This document shows positions 33,813 to 41,167 of a DNA stretch of 41,304 bases, one piece after another (position 1 is the stretch's first letter; each line of letters starts with the position of its first letter). This DNA is from Ruminococcus sp. (GTDB lineage: Bacteria > Bacillota > Clostridia > Oscillospirales > Acutalibacteraceae). The position numbers and the translations under genes were made by a program. The notes beneath the pieces are model-generated. The model made no database searches, was not told the DNA's origin, and saw only the letters and a program-made list of their open reading frames with translations. The stretch spans positions 1-41,304 of the forward strand of contig JAFTGC010000021.1 of the NCBI GenBank assembly GCA_017458105.1, written 5' to 3'.

Positions 33813-34250
33813 TTAAGCTTGTCTGATGATGTTTTTCTGGCTGTCTACAAAGAAGGTCATTTTTACGCTAACCCACTTTTTGTCGCTTGTCTTATATTTC
33901 AGAACAAAGTGATTAAGTCCGTATGATGTACCTGTAATTTTGAAGGTGTATTTATGTGTTGTAAAGTCGTAACTGCACTTTACTTTTAAGTTGCTATTGT
34001 CAGCGGTGTAGGTCCAGTCATAACCATATGATGTTTGTCCTACTGCTTTAAAGTAATAAGCTTTTGCAAAAGTATTAAGCTTTGCTGTCTTGTCCGGAAT
34101 TGAAGTTGTTTGTGAAACACTTGACTGTACTGTACCGCTGTTGCTTGCGGCACTTGCACTTACTGATGTTAAAGCAAACGCAGAAGATACTGCTAATACT
34201 GTTGACATTGTGATTGCTGCGATTCTTGATTTTACCTTACTGTTTTTCAT
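33813..34250 (-). CDS. Secreted chagasin-like (I42-type) protease inhibitor, copy A
   Basis: 145 residues, identical to copy B except Ile-Pro at 51-52. Signal peptide 1-34; mature domain with YGYDWTY, GTSYGLNHFVLKYK and KKW. This copy has its own strong promoter (34323-34351), and copy B probably follows in the same transcript because no terminator lies in the 48-base gap. The near identity, also at the DNA level including the spacer, indicates a very recent tandem duplication. A cysteine-peptidase-fold lipoprotein (NlpC/P60) is encoded upstream on the same strand. Confidence 0.7.
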   Translation of the reverse strand: MKNSKVKSRIAAITMSTVLAVSSAFALTSVSASAASNSGTVQSSVSQTTSIPDKTAKLNTFAKAYYFKAVGQTSYGYDWTYTADNSNLKVKCSYDFTTHKYTFKITGTSYGLNHFVLKYKTSDKKWVSVKMTFFVDSQKNIIRQA

Positions 34251-34322
34251 TTTTGAAACTCCTCTTGTTTTGTTATATTTTTATTTGGTTAATCGGTTGA
34301 GTGATTAACTTGTTGTGTGTAT

Positions 34323-34351
34323 AATATATCATATGTATTTCCATTTGTCAA
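34323..34351 (-). promoter_or_regulatory. Promoter of the inhibitor gene array
   Basis: Minus-strand TTGACA (34351-34346), 17-base spacer, TATATT (34328-34323), about 73 bases before copy A. A decayed version occurs at about 32100-32140. Confidence 0.65.
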
Positions 34352-34372
34352 CACTTTTTTTAAAAAATTTTT

Positions 34373-34409
34373 AAAAAAATATCGCAGCCCTATTTCTAGG
34401 TACTGCGAT
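34373..34409 (-). terminator. Terminator upstream of the inhibitor array
   Basis: ATCGCAG (34381-34387) pairs with CTGCGAT (34403-34409); on the minus strand the stem is followed by ATATTTTTTT. It would end transcripts from the NlpC/P60 gene and the dockerin relic. Confidence 0.8.
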
Positions 34410-34423
34410 TGATTAAATATTAA

Positions 34424-34590
34424 CAGTTTGTTGCATATTGGTATAAACGGTAACTCATATTATCGTAGCTTATGGTTTCTACTATGTAAGGAGCATCAAA
34501 CTCGCCTAAAAAAACGCTTAATCTTGGTTGCGTCTGTAATCTCCAAGCCGTTGCCGTCAATATCGGCAGCCGGACTCCACGGGAATATTC
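34424..34590 (-). pseudogene. Relic of a dockerin-module C-terminus, frameshifted
   Basis: The minus strand reads WSPAADIDGNGLEITDATKI-KRF and, one frame over, LGEFDAPYIVETISYDNMSY-RLYQYATNC-stop. The joined sequence has the calcium-loop pattern D-x-D-G-N-G-x-E-I-T-D-A-T of a dockerin type I repeat. The frame breaks in a run of seven T (about 34507-34513); six would restore it. No start codon or upstream domain exists before the NlpC/P60 gene, so this is the tail of a lost secreted protein, left after a deletion or insertion. Confidence 0.65.
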
Positions 34591-34649
34591 GCAAGCACCC
34601 TTTGAATTACAGTTATATCGGTTATGGTTAAACAGACAAATTTCTGCGG

Positions 34650-35891
34650 TCAGCTTTTGTTCTTAGCCAAAGATTCGAAAATATATGCAAGCACCTTTGA
34701 CGGCTCCAGGTCACTGATATTCTCCGGGTCGGTCAGTCCATCCCCTTTTGTATTCCAGGTGAATCTACCTGCATTTTCACCGTCAAATGTAAAGTATGTT
34801 TCCGGGTCTGCCAACTTGACCGGATATCTTTCATACCATTCCGGATAATATTCTGACATATACTTATCCGCAAGCAGATAAGCCTCGCATTTTTTAGATA
34901 ATCCGATGGCGCTCATTTCCACACCGCCTCCGGGCTGCCCTGTCCTGCTGACAGCAGGGGTGCTGTGAAGTATGACTACACTTCCGTCACTGCAAGTTCC
35001 GAGACTGATCCAAACATGGCCGTCGAGGCTCATGATGTCGCCGGGCTTCATTTTGTAGTCATTATCACTCACCGGAGCAGCTATATCCTGCGTCCATTCT
35101 CCATAGCCCATCTCTGAGAGCATTTTTGAAATTCTAACAGCCCCAACTACATACCCATCTTTTCCACTCTCTGTTTCAAGCGTGTTATAAATGGCCCAAC
35201 CGACATATCCCGAACAGTCGAGACCCGCGTAATAGTATTCATTGTACTCGCCGTAAGGATAATAACTTGTGGTTGGATCTGCGTTACGCTCATCCTCATC
35301 CTTTGACTTATAGGTAAAGTTTTCATCCTGCTCATTAAAGAATTTCACCCAGTCAGAAGAAACGCCGATGGTTCTTGCCTGTATGGAAGAGCCTTCATCC
35401 TGCCAGTCCCAGCCACCGCCGTAGATATATAATGTAGTACCCACAGGTTCCATTGCTGTTTTCAGAAAATTGCCAAGTGTCAGTTCTCCCGGTATGCCGC
35501 TTACCACAGGTTTAAATGTGGATTTTTCCGATGTATTGAGCTCCGTTGCCGCAATCACCGTATCGTCCTCTATTGTGATCTCATAGTTGTAATTTTCCTT
35601 CAGCTGATTTTGAATCGGATAATCATAGCTTCCGTCCTTTTTAGGTTTTCCGGAATCGATTTTTAATATGTTCTCTTTCCCGTCAATGAGAAAGCGATAC
35701 CGGAAATCTTCTTTTGTGTCCTTGTTGACATCCTCGGCTCCATAGTTTTTAACGCCCTCATACAGCGCTTTAACCTTAGTAATATCTGAAGTGTTCTCGT
35801 CCTTTGATGTATTGTCTCGCACGGCAGTACAGCCGATTAAACCAACTGCCAGAGCAGCCATAATAATACATGTCAAAGCTTTTCTTTTCAT
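34650..35891 (-). CDS. NlpC/P60-type lipoprotein (cysteine peptidase fold)
   Basis: 413 residues. A lipoprotein signal with lipobox LIGC (Cys21) is followed by a domain of unknown type (about 35-140), then a papain-like NlpC/P60 domain: catalytic Cys in YYAGLDCSGYVGWAIYN, and the His in MKPGDIMSLDGHVWISLG. Such enzymes cut peptide stems of peptidoglycan. YIYGGGWDWQDEG matches the region that leads into these domains. AGGAGCGATC precedes the ATG. It acts outside the membrane. The next genes downstream encode putative cysteine-protease inhibitors. Confidence 0.87.
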   Translation of the reverse strand: MKRKALTCIIMAALAVGLIGCTAVRDNTSKDENTSDITKVKALYEGVKNYGAEDVNKDTKEDFRYRFLIDGKENILKIDSGKPKKDGSYDYPIQNQLKENYNYEITIEDDTVIAATELNTSEKSTFKPVVSGIPGELTLGNFLKTAMEPVGTTLYIYGGGWDWQDEGSSIQARTIGVSSDWVKFFNEQDENFTYKSKDEDERNADPTTSYYPYGEYNEYYYAGLDCSGYVGWAIYNTLETESGKDGYVVGAVRISKMLSEMGYGEWTQDIAAPVSDNDYKMKPGDIMSLDGHVWISLGTCSDGSVVILHSTPAVSRTGQPGGGVEMSAIGLSKKCEAYLLADKYMSEYYPEWYERYPVKLADPETYFTFDGENAGRFTWNTKGDGLTDPENISDLEPSKVLAYIFESLAKNKS

Positions 35892-35941
35892 TTTTGATCG
35901 CTCCTGTCTAATTGATAATTTCGTGATTAATGCACATCCTT

Positions 35942-35969
35942 TTTATAAACTACAGTGTCTATTATCCAA
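35942..35969 (-). promoter_or_regulatory. Promoter of the NlpC/P60 gene
   Basis: Minus-strand TTGGAT (35969-35964), 16-base spacer, TATAAA (35947-35942), 50 bases before the ATG. Confidence 0.5.
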
Positions 35970-36057
35970 TATAGGAAACTTCTACACCCGCTGTTAATGA
36001 GCATTACCAAAAAGCATACATTATCAAAAGCGGAAAGGAGAACCCACCGGATGCTTT

Positions 36058-36732
36058 TCATCTTCTGTTCATCTTAGCAATAGAAGCGAGAGTGGGGATT
36101 TTCATAGGACAGACATCCACGCAGGACATCGCTTTTGAACAGCTCTTTGCAAAATTCGCCTTGTAGGATTCCTTGATTGCGACTTTTCTTGAATCACTGC
36201 GGGACGAAATAAGATAACAGTCGTTTGCGAACGCAGCACCGTAGAAGGATTTGCCGTCCTTATAATTAGGGCAAACCTCAAGGCACAATCCGCATTTCAG
36301 ACACTTACCCGCCGAATACATATGGTCGTACTGCGTCATATCGGAGTTCTTATATTCTTTAATGTATGTATTAGCTTTTTTGAGGTTTTCCTGAATAATT
36401 CCCCTGTCTACAACAAGGTCGCAAATCGTAGGGAATTTGGACAGAGGCTCAAGTATTATTGTATCGCCCTTAATATCTCTGAGAAATGTTTCGCAAGCCA
36501 GAGCGGGACGGCGGTTAATCACCATAGCACACCCACCGCACATTCCCTGCAAGCAAGAGCATTCCCACTGGATTCGAGGTGCATGCTTGCAAAAAATATC
36601 CGTTAAATCATCCTTATAATTAAGCTCGTCAAGCATACCCGCTACAGTCTGGTTGTCCTTATATTCATAACTGAATTCCTGCCAATACGGCTGTGAGTTC
36701 GGCGATTTCTGTCGCAGTATTTTAACTCTCAT
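36058..36732 (-). CDS. Fumarate reductase / succinate dehydrogenase iron-sulfur subunit
   Basis: 224 residues from the chosen start. The N-terminal plant-ferredoxin-like domain binds the 2Fe-2S cluster (CSCLQGMCGGC ... ALAC); the C-terminal domain carries CLKCGLCLEVCP and C-x5-CVDVCP for the 4Fe-4S and 3Fe-4S clusters. It passes electrons between the membrane cytochrome and the flavoprotein. AGGGA lies just before the ATG at 36732; this start overlaps the flavoprotein stop by 11 bases and removes an unsupported 46-residue extension. Last gene of the C-A-B operon. Confidence 0.9.
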   Translation of the reverse strand: MRVKILRQKSPNSQPYWQEFSYEYKDNQTVAGMLDELNYKDDLTDIFCKHAPRIQWECSCLQGMCGGCAMVINRRPALACETFLRDIKGDTIILEPLSKFPTICDLVVDRGIIQENLKKANTYIKEYKNSDMTQYDHMYSAGKCLKCGLCLEVCPNYKDGKSFYGAAFANDCYLISSRSDSRKVAIKESYKANFAKSCSKAMSCVDVCPMKIPTLASIAKMNRR

Positions 36733-38356
36733 ACTTTCCCTCCGTATCAAGATATGTATGGTACTTTCCGTCATCATACGAGATGATTGTAGAGGCTGTC
36801 CAATCGTCCTTAGTCTCAGGATAATCAGACCTGTAATGTGCTCCTCGGCTTTCTTTTCGGTTTTTAGCACAGATTAGCGTCGCTTTCGCAAGCGTCAGTA
36901 TTCCCGAAAGGCTGTAACCGAGATACGCAAATTCTGATTTGTCAAAATTCAGCTTATCAGCTATAGAAAGATAGAACGAAACATCGTCAATTCCTTTTTC
37001 CAGTTCTTGAGCGGAGCGGACAATACCGAGATTTTCGTGCATAGTTTCTGCGAGCATATCCCTGACATATTTTACGGGATAAAGACTTTTGGATTTTCTC
37101 ATAGTGCTAAGTTTTTCTTCCGCTTCTTTCAGCTCCGATGAAAAATCATTATCCAATTCTGTCTGCTCGCTCTTTTCAATCGACGAAGCGGCGACCTTAC
37201 CGCCGTGTATAGCCGCGAGCAGCGAATTACCGCCGAGCCTGTTTGCACCGTGATAAATAGAAGCACACTCTCCTATTGCGTAAAGATTTTTGATGTTTGT
37301 TTCGTGGTTGTTCTTTACTGCGATACCGCCCATAAAGAAGTGAACCGACGGCGTTACAGGGATACTTTGCTTAGTTATATCAATACCTCGATATTTCTTA
37401 CACAGCTCGTAAACCTCGGGCAGTCTTTTCAGAATTTTTTCTTTACCGAGGAAGGTTATATCAAGATAGATTTCTTTTTTTGTTTCTTCCATACACCGTG
37501 CTACTATATCTCTCGGCATAAGGTTGCCACGCTCTCCGAAGCGTTCTTCCATAAAATAAACATACCTGCCGTTATCCTCATAATAAAGCCGTCCACCCTC
37601 TCCCCTGACGGCTTCGGAAACGAGCATCATCTTCTGAGAGGTTTCGATTGTTGTAGGATGATACTGTATAAATTCGAGATTTTTTAGTTCTACTCCCTGC
37701 GTAAAAAGCTTGCCTGCGGCGTAACCGTCGCATTGAGTAGAACCTGTTGTCTTACCAAACAGAGCGTTTTGTCCGCCTGTGGCAAAAACTACGCTGTCCG
37801 CTGTGATAATTTCGGGAGAACCTGTCGCTTCGTTATAAAATACTGCACCGCAGCAGATACCGTCCTTTATCAGTGCACTGTAAAAATCCATCCATAAACG
37901 CCTTTTTATCAAGCCCAAGCCCTCGTAGCGTCTAGCTTCCATAACAAGAGCGGTTACGATTTGCTTACCTGTTGACGCACCGCAATAGCAGGTGCGTTTG
38001 TGCGACTGTCCGCCGAAAGCTCTTTTACTTACTCTGCCGTCAGTCTCGAGAGTAAATATCGTTCCGAGCTTTTCGAGCCATTTTATAACATCATTAGCGT
38101 TCTCGCATAAGCCCTTGACCGCCTTCTTTCCCGCGATATGACATCCGCCCTTAAGGGTATCCTCAATATGGCTCTCTATACTGTCTTTGTATTCAGGGAA
38201 ATCGGTCACGGCGTTAATACCGCCGGCGGCGAGTACGGACTGCGACCTCTCAGACGGGAAAGGAGATACAAGCGTTACCTCAATGCCCTTTTCCGCACAG
38301 CTTATCGCACAGCTGAGCCCTGCTATTCCGCTTCCTATAATCAATACCTTTTTCAT
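36722..38356 (-). CDS. Fumarate reductase / succinate dehydrogenase flavoprotein subunit
   Basis: 544 residues. FAD-binding start VLIIGSGIAGLSCAISCAEK; substrate-site residues in GGQSHKRTCY, EFIQYHPTTI, SEAVRGEGGRL, SVHFFMGGI and HGANRLGGNSLL. The segment where FrdA/SdhA proteins link FAD to a His (RSHTVAAEGG in the family) reads RSQSVLAAGG here, so the His is replaced by Gln and FAD is probably bound non-covalently. The linked cytochrome b and iron-sulfur genes argue against L-aspartate oxidase. The start at 38356 lies 8 bases after the cytochrome gene. In an anaerobe it most likely reduces fumarate. Confidence 0.88.
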   Translation of the reverse strand: MKKVLIIGSGIAGLSCAISCAEKGIEVTLVSPFPSERSQSVLAAGGINAVTDFPEYKDSIESHIEDTLKGGCHIAGKKAVKGLCENANDVIKWLEKLGTIFTLETDGRVSKRAFGGQSHKRTCYCGASTGKQIVTALVMEARRYEGLGLIKRRLWMDFYSALIKDGICCGAVFYNEATGSPEIITADSVVFATGGQNALFGKTTGSTQCDGYAAGKLFTQGVELKNLEFIQYHPTTIETSQKMMLVSEAVRGEGGRLYYEDNGRYVYFMEERFGERGNLMPRDIVARCMEETKKEIYLDITFLGKEKILKRLPEVYELCKKYRGIDITKQSIPVTPSVHFFMGGIAVKNNHETNIKNLYAIGECASIYHGANRLGGNSLLAAIHGGKVAASSIEKSEQTELDNDFSSELKEAEEKLSTMRKSKSLYPVKYVRDMLAETMHENLGIVRSAQELEKGIDDVSFYLSIADKLNFDKSEFAYLGYSLSGILTLAKATLICAKNRKESRGAHYRSDYPETKDDWTASTIISYDDGKYHTYLDTEGKYES

Positions 38357-38364
38357 ATGATTCA

Positions 38365-38910
38365 CTACCCAAAAATTTTCAAGTGTGTACTTGTAATAGT
38401 TAAGCTCGTTATAAGGAACATAACAGTACATACTCCCAACAATATTCTGTCGATAATACGCTTCTTCTTTATATCCTCAAGCCATCCGAGCGTTATAAGG
38501 GCGTTCGTGAAAGACATAGCAACATGACAGTAAAGTGAGGCATAAAAAAGAATCTGACAGGCTTCTATAAGATAATAGCCCATGCTCCCGGCACTGCCTT
38601 GCAACAAGACAAAGGAGAAAATATGAAGTGGCAGTAAAAGCAACATCACAGCCGCACTTATGCGTTGCAAAACTGTTTTAATATTCAGCTTTTTATATGC
38701 TGTTGTTTTTGAATCGTGTAATGCAAAAACACTGATTACAGACAGTATTGCGTGCAGAACTATAACTCCCGCGAGAGTATATCCCGACACCGCCGACAGA
38801 ATCGGGTTGTAATAAAAGGTTATGTAGGCGAAAGTTTGATAACCCGTATGAAATAATATCGCAAAAACCGCTAAAAGCGACAGGCGTGCATTCCATTTTT
38901 TTATTCTCAT
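38365..38910 (-). CDS. Fumarate reductase / succinate dehydrogenase cytochrome b membrane subunit
   Basis: 181 residues with five membrane helices and His residues placed for heme binding inside them (FHTGYQTF, IVLHAILSV, LLPLHIFSFVL, SLYCHVAMSF). This is the diheme-type single anchor of SdhC/FrdC as in Bacillus and epsilon-proteobacteria. It would link the menaquinone pool to the flavoprotein. GAGGTG lies before the ATG, and the gene has its own promoter at 38966-38994. First gene of the operon. Confidence 0.85.
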   Translation of the reverse strand: MRIKKWNARLSLLAVFAILFHTGYQTFAYITFYYNPILSAVSGYTLAGVIVLHAILSVISVFALHDSKTTAYKKLNIKTVLQRISAAVMLLLLPLHIFSFVLLQGSAGSMGYYLIEACQILFYASLYCHVAMSFTNALITLGWLEDIKKKRIIDRILLGVCTVMFLITSLTITSTHLKIFG

Positions 38911-38965
38911 TGAACACCTCAGATGTTTTCTAAAATCGTTTTATACTCCGACAAAATATAGATTA

Positions 38966-38994
38966 ATTATACATTACCGTCCTTTATTTTACAA
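38966..38994 (-). promoter_or_regulatory. Promoter of the fumarate reductase operon
   Basis: Minus-strand TTGTAA (38994-38989), 17-base spacer, TATAAT (38971-38966), 55 bases before the cytochrome gene. Confidence 0.65.
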
Positions 38995-39056
38995 CGATTC
39001 GGTAACAGAACTTCACTTGTATTATTTTGCCCAATTTATTAAAGTTTCCTATACAA

Positions 39057-39095
39057 TAAAAAAGCAGAAGCATCCTAAATAATGGATACTTCCGC
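39057..39095 (-). terminator. Terminator of the VanY-like gene
   Basis: GCAGAAGCATCC (39064-39075) and GGATACTTCCGC (39084-39095). On the minus-strand RNA all twelve positions pair (two as G-U) and TTTTTTATT follows; on the plus strand two positions mismatch, so it is directional. Confidence 0.85.
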
Positions 39096-39150
39096 CTGAT
39101 TCATTTATTTAACTTTAATCTTAACCGTTACCGTTCTTTAGGATTGAAAA

Positions 39151-40206
39151 TTAATAACCTTTGTCTACAATCTCCCAACCGTCGTCCTCGGTGCGTCCGA
39201 GCCACCAGTTATAATCCTTGTAATCGGTATCTGCTTTAAATGTTAATTCTCCGACATCCTTCGGCGTATGGAAATCCATAAAGAATTCCGCAACCTGAGT
39301 GTATTTTCCGTCCGGATTAATCTCGTTAAGACGCTTAAGGTTTTCATCGGTAACAGCCTCGTCGCCCGCATAACGAATTCTTTTGAGCTCACAGCCCTCC
39401 CAAGAAGCGAATTGACACTTTATCTGAATTACAGCGGCTTCGAGGTCCTCTTTTGAATAAATGTCGAATTTGCCGTAGTCAATATCCACCTTAGCACTGC
39501 TTGCGGTGCCGAGGTATTCCTCAAATGTAATACCCTTTGAGGTAATCTCTTTGGCAACATCAACATTATCAATATAGCGAATATGCCACGGCTCGTAGCC
39601 ATATCCCGTGATATGCTCGCTGCCATCGAGATAGCGGAGAATGAAGCCGTAGTCGGCGAGTTTTTTATGGATTTTTGCCCAAATATCAGTATATTCAATC
39701 ATATCCTCGTTCTCGGTAATATCCTTACCGTCAACAATCAGATACAAATCAAGTGCGAGTCCTGTATGGTGTTCGGAATAGCCCGGAGTTGCAACAGTTT
39801 TAAGTGCGTAGTCCTTGCCGTATTTCTCGGTAAACTCGTCCATAATTCTCTGTTGTTCTTTAACGCTTCTGCGTGCGGAGTCGAGGTCTACATAGATGTC
39901 TTCTTTCTCTAAATCCGCCTTGAGCTTAAGATAAGCGTCGTATGCTTTTTTCTCTACTTCGACTTCATCCTTGACAGAGTTTGTCATTTTAACGGTTTCA
40001 AGCTCTTTCTCCCAATTGTCGGGTAGCTTGTGCGTCTTGTTGACAAGTGCCATATAGTCGATGGCGTCAGTCTTTGATGTATCGGAGGTTGTCGCTGTTG
40101 TTTCGGACTTATCCGCTGAATTTTCAGCACTGCAACTCACACAGGAAATCACAAGGATTCCCATCGTTAATAATGCAATAATTGGAACTAACACCTTATT
40201 TTTCAT
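39151..40206 (-). CDS. D-alanyl-D-alanine carboxypeptidase, VanY/M15B family lipoprotein
   Basis: 351 residues. Residues 1-25 form a lipoprotein signal (ISCVSC). The M15 zinc peptidase domain (about 60-215) has SARRSVKEQQRI, the zinc His and Asp in SEHHTGLALDL, and the catalytic Glu and third zinc ligand in YEPWHIRYI. It trims the terminal D-Ala from peptidoglycan stem peptides outside the cell. A C-terminal domain of about 130 residues (AAVIQIKCQFASWEGCELKR, ending WWLGRTEDDGWEIVDKGY) looks like a separate, unrecognised module. AGGAAG precedes the ATG. Confidence 0.88.
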   Translation of the reverse strand: MKNKVLVPIIALLTMGILVISCVSCSAENSADKSETTATTSDTSKTDAIDYMALVNKTHKLPDNWEKELETVKMTNSVKDEVEVEKKAYDAYLKLKADLEKEDIYVDLDSARRSVKEQQRIMDEFTEKYGKDYALKTVATPGYSEHHTGLALDLYLIVDGKDITENEDMIEYTDIWAKIHKKLADYGFILRYLDGSEHITGYGYEPWHIRYIDNVDVAKEITSKGITFEEYLGTASSAKVDIDYGKFDIYSKEDLEAAVIQIKCQFASWEGCELKRIRYAGDEAVTDENLKRLNEINPDGKYTQVAEFFMDFHTPKDVGELTFKADTDYKDYNWWLGRTEDDGWEIVDKGY

Positions 40207-40236
40207 AGATTTTCTTCCTGTATAATTCTAACTAAA

Positions 40237-40345
40237 TCAGGCGTCAAGGTCGCCGCCCATTTTATCAAGTGAATTAATGGTGATTTTGCATCAGAGTGGA
40301 AACGGCTAATACCATTACAAGTACCAAAGATAATATTTTCTTCAT
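40237..40345 (-). pseudogene. Deletion relic of a secreted protein gene
   Basis: The minus strand begins with a normal signal peptide (MKKILSLVLVMVLAVSTLM) and then, in another frame, ends with TINSLDKMGGDLDA-stop. The two look like the first and last parts of one gene with the middle deleted. In its own frame the first part stops after QNHH. It sits between the decarboxylase relic and the VanY-like gene. Confidence 0.5.
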
Positions 40346-40368
40346 TTTTTAAACCTTCTTTCTGAATG

Positions 40369-41167
40369 TTATTCTTCGTTGGTTTCAACTTTCTTGATAG
40401 CATCGTTTACATCCTTTGAAAGTTCCATCTCCTGAAAATCGGTATCATCGGATAGGCACATATCGAAGCCCTGCGTTGCGTCGAACTCCGCTTCTGAACT
40501 GTCAAAAGCCAATTCCAAGATATGACCACCCTTTGTTCTGTCATCAGAAACAAAGTGGAAATGCCGGCCCGGTGTATTCAAACCGTCCATATAATCAGGA
40601 CAGTCCAGTGCCACAATAGTTCCCTTGATGTTTTCGTAGTTGAATTCTATCTGGTCTGTAGCCAAAGCTTTATCGAGGCTCTTGTATGGCTTTTCCTGTT
40701 TCAGCTAACTTCGCACATTCATTGTCTTGAACTTACCATTGATTTTCACCATATAAAACAGGTTTTTTCCGTTTTCGTTGACAGTTTTCGTGAGCGAATC
40801 CTTCAAGCTGTTTATATCGTTAATCTTAGACAATTTTACAGAAAGGTCTTTATCAAAAAAGTTACATTGGAAAACGGAACCGTTTCGTTATCGTCAGCTT
40901 CTTTAACGCTGCCGTCACCAAGTGCCTGATATACCTTGCCGTCGAGCACAATCATCTCACCATTGACGCCTTCAAAGGTTCCTATGCCTGTATCTCTATG
41001 CTGTTTGAGTTCACTAACTTTAATTATACCGTCATAGTAACCCTGTGTAAGTGATTGCCGCAGTGCAACCTGATAGATAGTTTCTCTGTCTGACTCAGCT
41101 GTTTGCCCGGATGAACAAGCTGTAAGAGCCAGCACCATCACTGCGATTAAAAAAAGTTCCTTTAAAT
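40369..41167 (-). pseudogene. Broken acetolactate decarboxylase (secreted form)
   Basis: The parts of an alpha-acetolactate decarboxylase are all recognisable. The 5' part (41160-40860) reads a lipoprotein signal (LALTACSS), then IYQVALRQSLTQGYYDG and GIGTFEGVNGEMIVLDGKVY. After a frame break in a run of six T (near 40854-40859, seven needed) come FDKDLSVKLSKINDINSLKD, a TAG stop at 40707-40705, and the C-terminal part with the zinc-site motif GRHFHFVSDDRTKGGHILEL. The start codon is lost at the IS element border (41168). The enzyme would turn acetolactate into acetoin, a branch that competes with the ilv pathway. Confidence 0.85.

Noticed and set aside
36722-38356. L-aspartate oxidase (NadB) as the identity of the flavoprotein
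   Set aside because: NadB shares the fold and lacks the FAD-linking His, but the linked iron-sulfur and cytochrome b genes and the HGANRLGGNS context fit fumarate reductase/succinate dehydrogenase.
40369-40665. A free-standing 98-residue gene
   Set aside because: It is only the C-terminal part of acetolactate decarboxylase; the upstream part is readable after a stop codon and a frame break.
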